Shown piece by piece: positions 35,704 through 38,706 of a DNA stretch of 38,706 nucleotides. The stretch covers positions 1 to 38,706 of the forward strand of contig CAZVFE010000010.1 of the NCBI GenBank assembly GCA_964626405.1, given 5' to 3'. This DNA comes from CAZVFE01 sp964626405. Lineage in GTDB: Bacteria; Bacteroidota; Bacteroidia; Cytophagales; Spirosomataceae. Made by a program: the position numbers and the translations under genes. Below the pieces are notes generated by a model. The model saw only the letters and a program-made list of their open reading frames with translations, was not told where the DNA came from and did not search any database. How positions within the stretch are numbered: position 1 is the first letter of the stretch; the number at the start of each line of letters is the position of its first letter.

Positions 35704-36645
35704 ATGGCTTCATTAAATCCTGTAAAAATATTTTCTGGTGAAAATTCCAGATATTTAGCTGAGAAAATTGCTAAATATTATGGAAAGGAACTAGGAAAGT
35801 CAACAACTTTGCATTTTTCAGATGGTGAATTATCACCAAGTTTCGATGAATCTGTTCGTGGATGCGATATATTTATCATCCAATCTACTTTCCCTCCAAC
35901 TGATAATTTAATGGAATTATTATTATTGGTGGATGCTGCAAGAAGAGCTTCTGCTCATAAGGTTACAGTTGTAATACCTTATTTTGGATATTCTCGTCAG
36001 GATAGAAAAGATCGTCCAAGAGTAGGTATCGGAGCAAAATTAGTAGCGAATTTGTTAACTGCAGCAGGAGCGGATAGATTAATGACAATTGATTTACATG
36101 CTGGACAAATACAAGGTTTCCTTGATTTCCCAGTGGATCATTTGGAAGGAACAGCGATTTTCGTTCCACATTTAAAATCCTTGAATTTAGATAATATTGT
36201 TTTCGCTTCACCAGACGTAGGAGGTGTGGTAAGAACAAGAAATATGGCTAAATTTTTCAATGCAGAAATGGTTATTTGTGATAAGCATAGAAAAAGAGCC
36301 AATGAAATTGCTTCCATGCAATTAATAGGAAATGTAGAAGGAGCGAATGTGATTCTTGTAGATGATTTAATAGACACAGGAGGAACTTTATGTAAGGCTG
36401 CTCAATTATTAATGGACAATGGTGCTTTATCAGTAAGAGCGATCGTAACACATCCTGTATTATCTGGAAAAGCATATGAAAATATCAATAATTCAATGCT
36501 AACAGAATTAATCGTTACGGATACGATTCCTTTGAAAGAAAAGAGTCCGAAAATTAAAGTATTATCGGTATCTGAATTATTTGCAAATGCGATAGGAAGA
36601 ATTAGAGATCATGAATCTATAAGTTCTTTATTTATTAGAAATTAA
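35704..36645 (+). CDS. prs: Ribose-phosphate pyrophosphokinase (PRPP synthase)
   Basis: Makes PRPP from ribose-5-phosphate and ATP for purine, pyrimidine, histidine and tryptophan synthesis. Its 313 residues are standard for class I. FSDGELSPSFDESVRGCDIFIIQS lies in the first domain, YFGYSRQDRKDRPR is the ATP-contacting loop, DLHAGQIQGFLDFPVDHL follows, and the PRPP-binding loop is ILVDDLIDTGGTLCKAA. The rplY/ctc gene follows after 68 bases, the usual prs-ctc order. It has its own consensus promoter. Confidence 0.97.
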   Translation: MASLNPVKIFSGENSRYLAEKIAKYYGKELGKSTTLHFSDGELSPSFDESVRGCDIFIIQSTFPPTDNLMELLLLVDAARRASAHKVTVVIPYFGYSRQDRKDRPRVGIGAKLVANLLTAAGADRLMTIDLHAGQIQGFLDFPVDHLEGTAIFVPHLKSLNLDNIVFASPDVGGVVRTRNMAKFFNAEMVICDKHRKRANEIASMQLIGNVEGANVILVDDLIDTGGTLCKAAQLLMDNGALSVRAIVTHPVLSGKAYENINNSMLTELIVTDTIPLKEKSPKIKVLSVSELFANAIGRIRDHESISSLFIRN

Positions 36646-36713
36646 TTAATTATTTATAAACTGTTTTCAGGGGATAACGAAAGTGAAAGACTGAAGACCT
36701 AAACTCAATTCAA

Positions 36714-37349
36714 ATGAAAAAACTTGAGATTGTAGGGTATAAAAGAGCGAATCTCGGTACCAAAGGATCGAAAGACCTAAGAAGCGAAAGCTTAGCGCCA
36801 TGTGTTTTATATGGTGGAAAAGAACAAGTACATTTTGCAGTTCCAATGATTTTATTCAGGGATCTGATTTATTCTTCAGACGTACATGAAGTAGAATTAA
36901 ACATTGAAGGAACAATTTATCGTGCTATTTTAAAAGATGCACAATTTCACCCTGTCAATGAAATGATTTTACACGTAGATTTCTTAGAAGTTGTAAAAGG
37001 AAAGCCAATTAAAATTGACGTACCAATTAGAACAAAAGGAACATCTCCAGGTGTATTAAAAGGGGGTAAGGTAGTTCAGAAATTAAGAAAATTAACTATC
37101 AAAGGAGATATCGATGATATTCCTGATGAAGTAATTGCTGATATTTCAAAAGTAGGTTTAGGCCAAACTTTAAAAGTTGGAAAATTAAAAGTTCCAAATT
37201 GTGAAATTATCAATTCTGAAAGAAATCCAGTTTTATCTATTGAAGTTCCAAGAGCATTAAGAGGTAAAGCTACAGAAGATGAAATTTCTGATGAAGAAAT
37301 TACTGAAGAAGAAGGTTCATCTGAAGCTACAGAAGCACCAGCAGAATAA
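36714..37349 (+). CDS. rplY: 50S ribosomal protein L25/general stress protein Ctc
   Basis: A 5S rRNA-binding L25 protein of the long Ctc type, 211 residues. The N-terminal L25 domain (KLEIVGYKRANLGTKGSKDLR, CVLYGGKEQVHFAVP, LKDAQFHPVNEMILHVDFLEV) is followed by the TL5-like beta domain (VPIRTKGTSPGVLKGGKVVQ, PDEVIADISKVGLGQTLKVG). The tail is almost pure Glu/Ser/Thr/Ala (DEISDEEITEEEGSS), as in many Bacteroidota. It is downstream of prs, probably cotranscribed, and ends at a clear terminator. The 68-base leader is purine-rich and less AT-rich than other gaps here. Confidence 0.95.
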   Translation: MKKLEIVGYKRANLGTKGSKDLRSESLAPCVLYGGKEQVHFAVPMILFRDLIYSSDVHEVELNIEGTIYRAILKDAQFHPVNEMILHVDFLEVVKGKPIKIDVPIRTKGTSPGVLKGGKVVQKLRKLTIKGDIDDIPDEVIADISKVGLGQTLKVGKLKVPNCEIINSERNPVLSIEVPRALRGKATEDEISDEEITEEEGSSEATEAPAE

Positions 37350-37373
37350 ATTCCTTCTACTTGATAGAAATTT

Positions 37374-37404
37374 AAAAGGCCTTGAGAAATCAAGGCTTTT
37401 TATT
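37374..37404 (+). terminator. Terminator after rplY
   Basis: AAAAGGCCTTGA (37374-37385), loop GAAA, then TCAAGGCTTTTT with one bulged base and a T-rich tail. It lies 25 bases beyond the rplY stop. Confidence 0.85.
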
Positions 37405-37431
37405 TTGAAAATATTTAAATAAATTCGACTT

Positions 37432-38220
37432 ATGAAAAAACACCTAACCAGAAAATCGAATTTACCAAGTAAAATCCTTTTCAGTTCTTTCCCTTTAATT
37501 TTTTTAATTATTTTAATTAGTTGTAGTAAAATGAATTATTCATTAAAATTAGAAATGAAGGATACCCCATTATCCGTTGTACAACAAATACCCGCCAATC
37601 AGAAAGGAAGAGAAAAAAATGTATTATATCTTTCACCGCGTATTATTGAGAAAGAGGAATTTAATTCAAAAGAATTAAATATTTTACTTGATAGCATGTA
37701 TTCAGTGATGAGAGATAAGGCAGGGGTTGGGATAGCAGCAAATCAAATAGGCAAAAGATTACAAATATTTATTATTGAGGCAAAATCTGATAATCCACGT
37801 TATAAGGTTTTGGGAGAAGTAAAAAAACAAATATTTATTAATCCTAAAATTACCAAGGTCTCAGAAAATAAAAAGAATTTCTGGCATGGTTGTTTAAGTG
37901 CGAATGGAGAAAAAAGAGGAAATGTTGCAAGTTATGAATGGTTGGAATACGAGAGTTTAAATGAAAATGGAGAAAAAATCATAGGTAAACTAGATGGTTT
38001 TGGGGCAGTAATCTTTCAACATGAATTTAGACATTTAATGAATGGTACTTATATGGATATTGCGAAGGAATTTATGGCAAAGCCAGAATTGGATGAAGGA
38101 ATAAATTCAGGTAAAATACCTTTTTTTGGGGATGCTCCAGAAAATCTTCCCCTATTGATTCAAGGCTATCAGATTGGAGAAAGTCTGGAAGAATTTCATA
38201 AACGAAAAGAAAAAGAATAA
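37432..38220 (+). CDS. Peptide-deformylase-like lipoprotein
   Basis: A 262-residue protein with the peptide deformylase fold motifs behind a lipoprotein signal. The N-terminus is basic (KKHLTRK), then hydrophobic to the lipobox LISC with C31. Motif I is intact: GVGIAANQ at 98-105. Motif II is HGCLS at 152-156, where canonical enzymes have EGCLS; the metal-ligand C154 is kept. Motif III is HEFRHLMNG at 197-205 (H197, E198, H201), with Arg where HExDH has Asp. The metal site could therefore still form. Ordinary deformylases are cytosolic and act on nascent N-formyl-Met, so export would mean another substrate, such as exported formyl-peptides (inference). It sits alone between two terminators. 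Confidence 0.82.
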   Translation: MKKHLTRKSNLPSKILFSSFPLIFLIILISCSKMNYSLKLEMKDTPLSVVQQIPANQKGREKNVLYLSPRIIEKEEFNSKELNILLDSMYSVMRDKAGVGIAANQIGKRLQIFIIEAKSDNPRYKVLGEVKKQIFINPKITKVSENKKNFWHGCLSANGEKRGNVASYEWLEYESLNENGEKIIGKLDGFGAVIFQHEFRHLMNGTYMDIAKEFMAKPELDEGINSGKIPFFGDAPENLPLLIQGYQIGESLEEFHKRKEKE

Positions 38221-38232
38221 AGTTTAGCAAAT

Positions 38233-38263
38233 AAAAAACCCAAGAAAATATCTTGGGTTTTTT
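38233..38263 (+). terminator. Bidirectional terminator between the deformylase-like gene and hppA
   Basis: AAAAAACCCAAGA (38233-38245) pairs perfectly with TCTTGGGTTTTTT (38251-38263). A- and T-runs on both sides let it serve both converging genes. Confidence 0.9.
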
Positions 38264-38284
38264 ACTTAATATAAATAGATTTTA

Positions 38285-38706
38285 CTATTCATTTATTTCT
38301 TCCACAACTTCTACATTATCTGCAGCATCTTCAATTACGATTACTTCCTCAACAGGAGTAGGTTCAACAACAGTGACCTCATCCACATTGATTCCATTGA
38401 TATATGGAGCAATTACTAAAGAGACAATCGACATTAATTTGATTAAGATATTCATAGAAGGACCGGATGTATCTTTGAATGGATCACCAACCGTATCACC
38501 TGTTACTGCTGCCTTATGAGGCTCAGAACCTTTTTTATATGGTTTTCCTTCAATTTCTACACCTTTTTCAAATGATTTCTTAGCATTATCCCAAGCACCA
38601 CCAGCATTCGACTGGAAGATACCCATTAATACTCCTGAAACCGTTACACCTGCTAATAAGCCCCCTAATACTTCTGGACCCATAGTAAATCCAACAATTA
38701 CTGGAA
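38285..38706 (-). CDS. hppA: Membrane-bound pyrophosphatase, C-terminal part
   Basis: The C-terminal 140 residues of an ion-pumping pyrophosphatase; the 5' end lies beyond the window. GGAWDNAKKSFEKG and GSEPHKAAVTGDTVGDPFKDTSGPSMN are the conserved pyrophosphate-binding helices of this family. They are followed by the last membrane helix (about NILIKLMSIVSLVIAPYI). After it comes an acidic, Val/Glu-rich tail of about 35 residues. These enzymes couple pyrophosphate hydrolysis to H+ or Na+ transport. The residues that decide K+ dependence and the ion pumped lie upstream and cannot be read here. It converges on the deformylase-like gene across a shared terminator. Confidence 0.95.
   Translation of the reverse strand, partial: PVIVGFTMGPEVLGGLLAGVTVSGVLMGIFQSNAGGAWDNAKKSFEKGVEIEGKPYKKGSEPHKAAVTGDTVGDPFKDTSGPSMNILIKLMSIVSLVIAPYINGINVDEVTVVEPTPVEEVIVIEDAADNVEVVEEINE

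Overview
The window is AT-rich, densely coded DNA that reads as a member of the Bacteroidota. Three things point there. The promoters fit the Bacteroidota sigma consensus (TTG/TTTG, about 19-22 bases, TAnnTTTG). Start codons are preceded by A-rich leaders such as TAAAAACTATG instead of Shine-Dalgarno sequences. The gene families also fit: a TrpB2-type tryptophan synthase beta, a short MenE, DUF2452 next to MenB, a mitochondrial-type aconitase, a membrane pyrophosphatase, and a maltose phosphorylase cluster. Most of the window is chromosomal core. I see no tRNA or rRNA genes, insertion sequences, prophage or CRISPR, and no gene-free stretch longer than about 160 bases.

Layout. 1-156: N-terminus of an AbiC-like membrane protein (minus, cut by the window edge), then a long palindrome and trpB2 (minus). 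1736-2976: two tandem paralogous secreted barrel-like proteins (plus). 2992-11715: a carbohydrate cluster. Its minus-strand arm is periplasmic GH13 amylase, SLC45-like sugar transporter, IlvD/Edd sugar-acid dehydratase and SDR; its plus-strand arm is pgmB and GH65 maltose phosphorylase. The arms diverge from a shared palindromic promoter region. 11830-13722: dnaK. 13771-15853 (minus): a NifS-type cysteine desulfurase overlapping an XdhC-family gene. 15934-19190 (minus): thrS-infC-rpmI-rplT. 19238-26302 (minus): a chain of five overlapping genes, menE, an unknown gene, an ALDH3-like aldehyde dehydrogenase, a large outer-membrane protein with an HExxH motif, and a TPR lipoprotein. 26385-29741 (plus): DUF2452, menB, an EVE-domain gene and a secreted protein with an aromatic-rich insert. 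29743-33125 (minus): topA, folD. 33366-38220 (plus): aconitase, prs, rplY/ctc and a lipoprotein-type peptide-deformylase homologue. 38285-38706 (minus): C-terminus of hppA.

How the genes work together. The sugar cluster can be read as a pathway: alpha-glucan cut in the periplasm, maltose imported by the transporter, phosphorolysis to glucose plus beta-glucose-1-phosphate, and isomerisation to glucose-6-phosphate. The dehydratase and SDR attached to it do not belong to that route and suggest a second, oxidative sugar-acid branch. menE and menB face each other across a divergent promoter region and supply menaquinone. The least ordinary genes are the deformylase-like lipoprotein (37432-38220), the HExxH/propeller/barrel protein (20308-23109), and the XdhC-NifS pair with no molybdoenzyme in view. 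None of these amounts to a clearly new multi-gene system; they are single-gene or gene-pair oddities in an otherwise conventional chromosomal segment.
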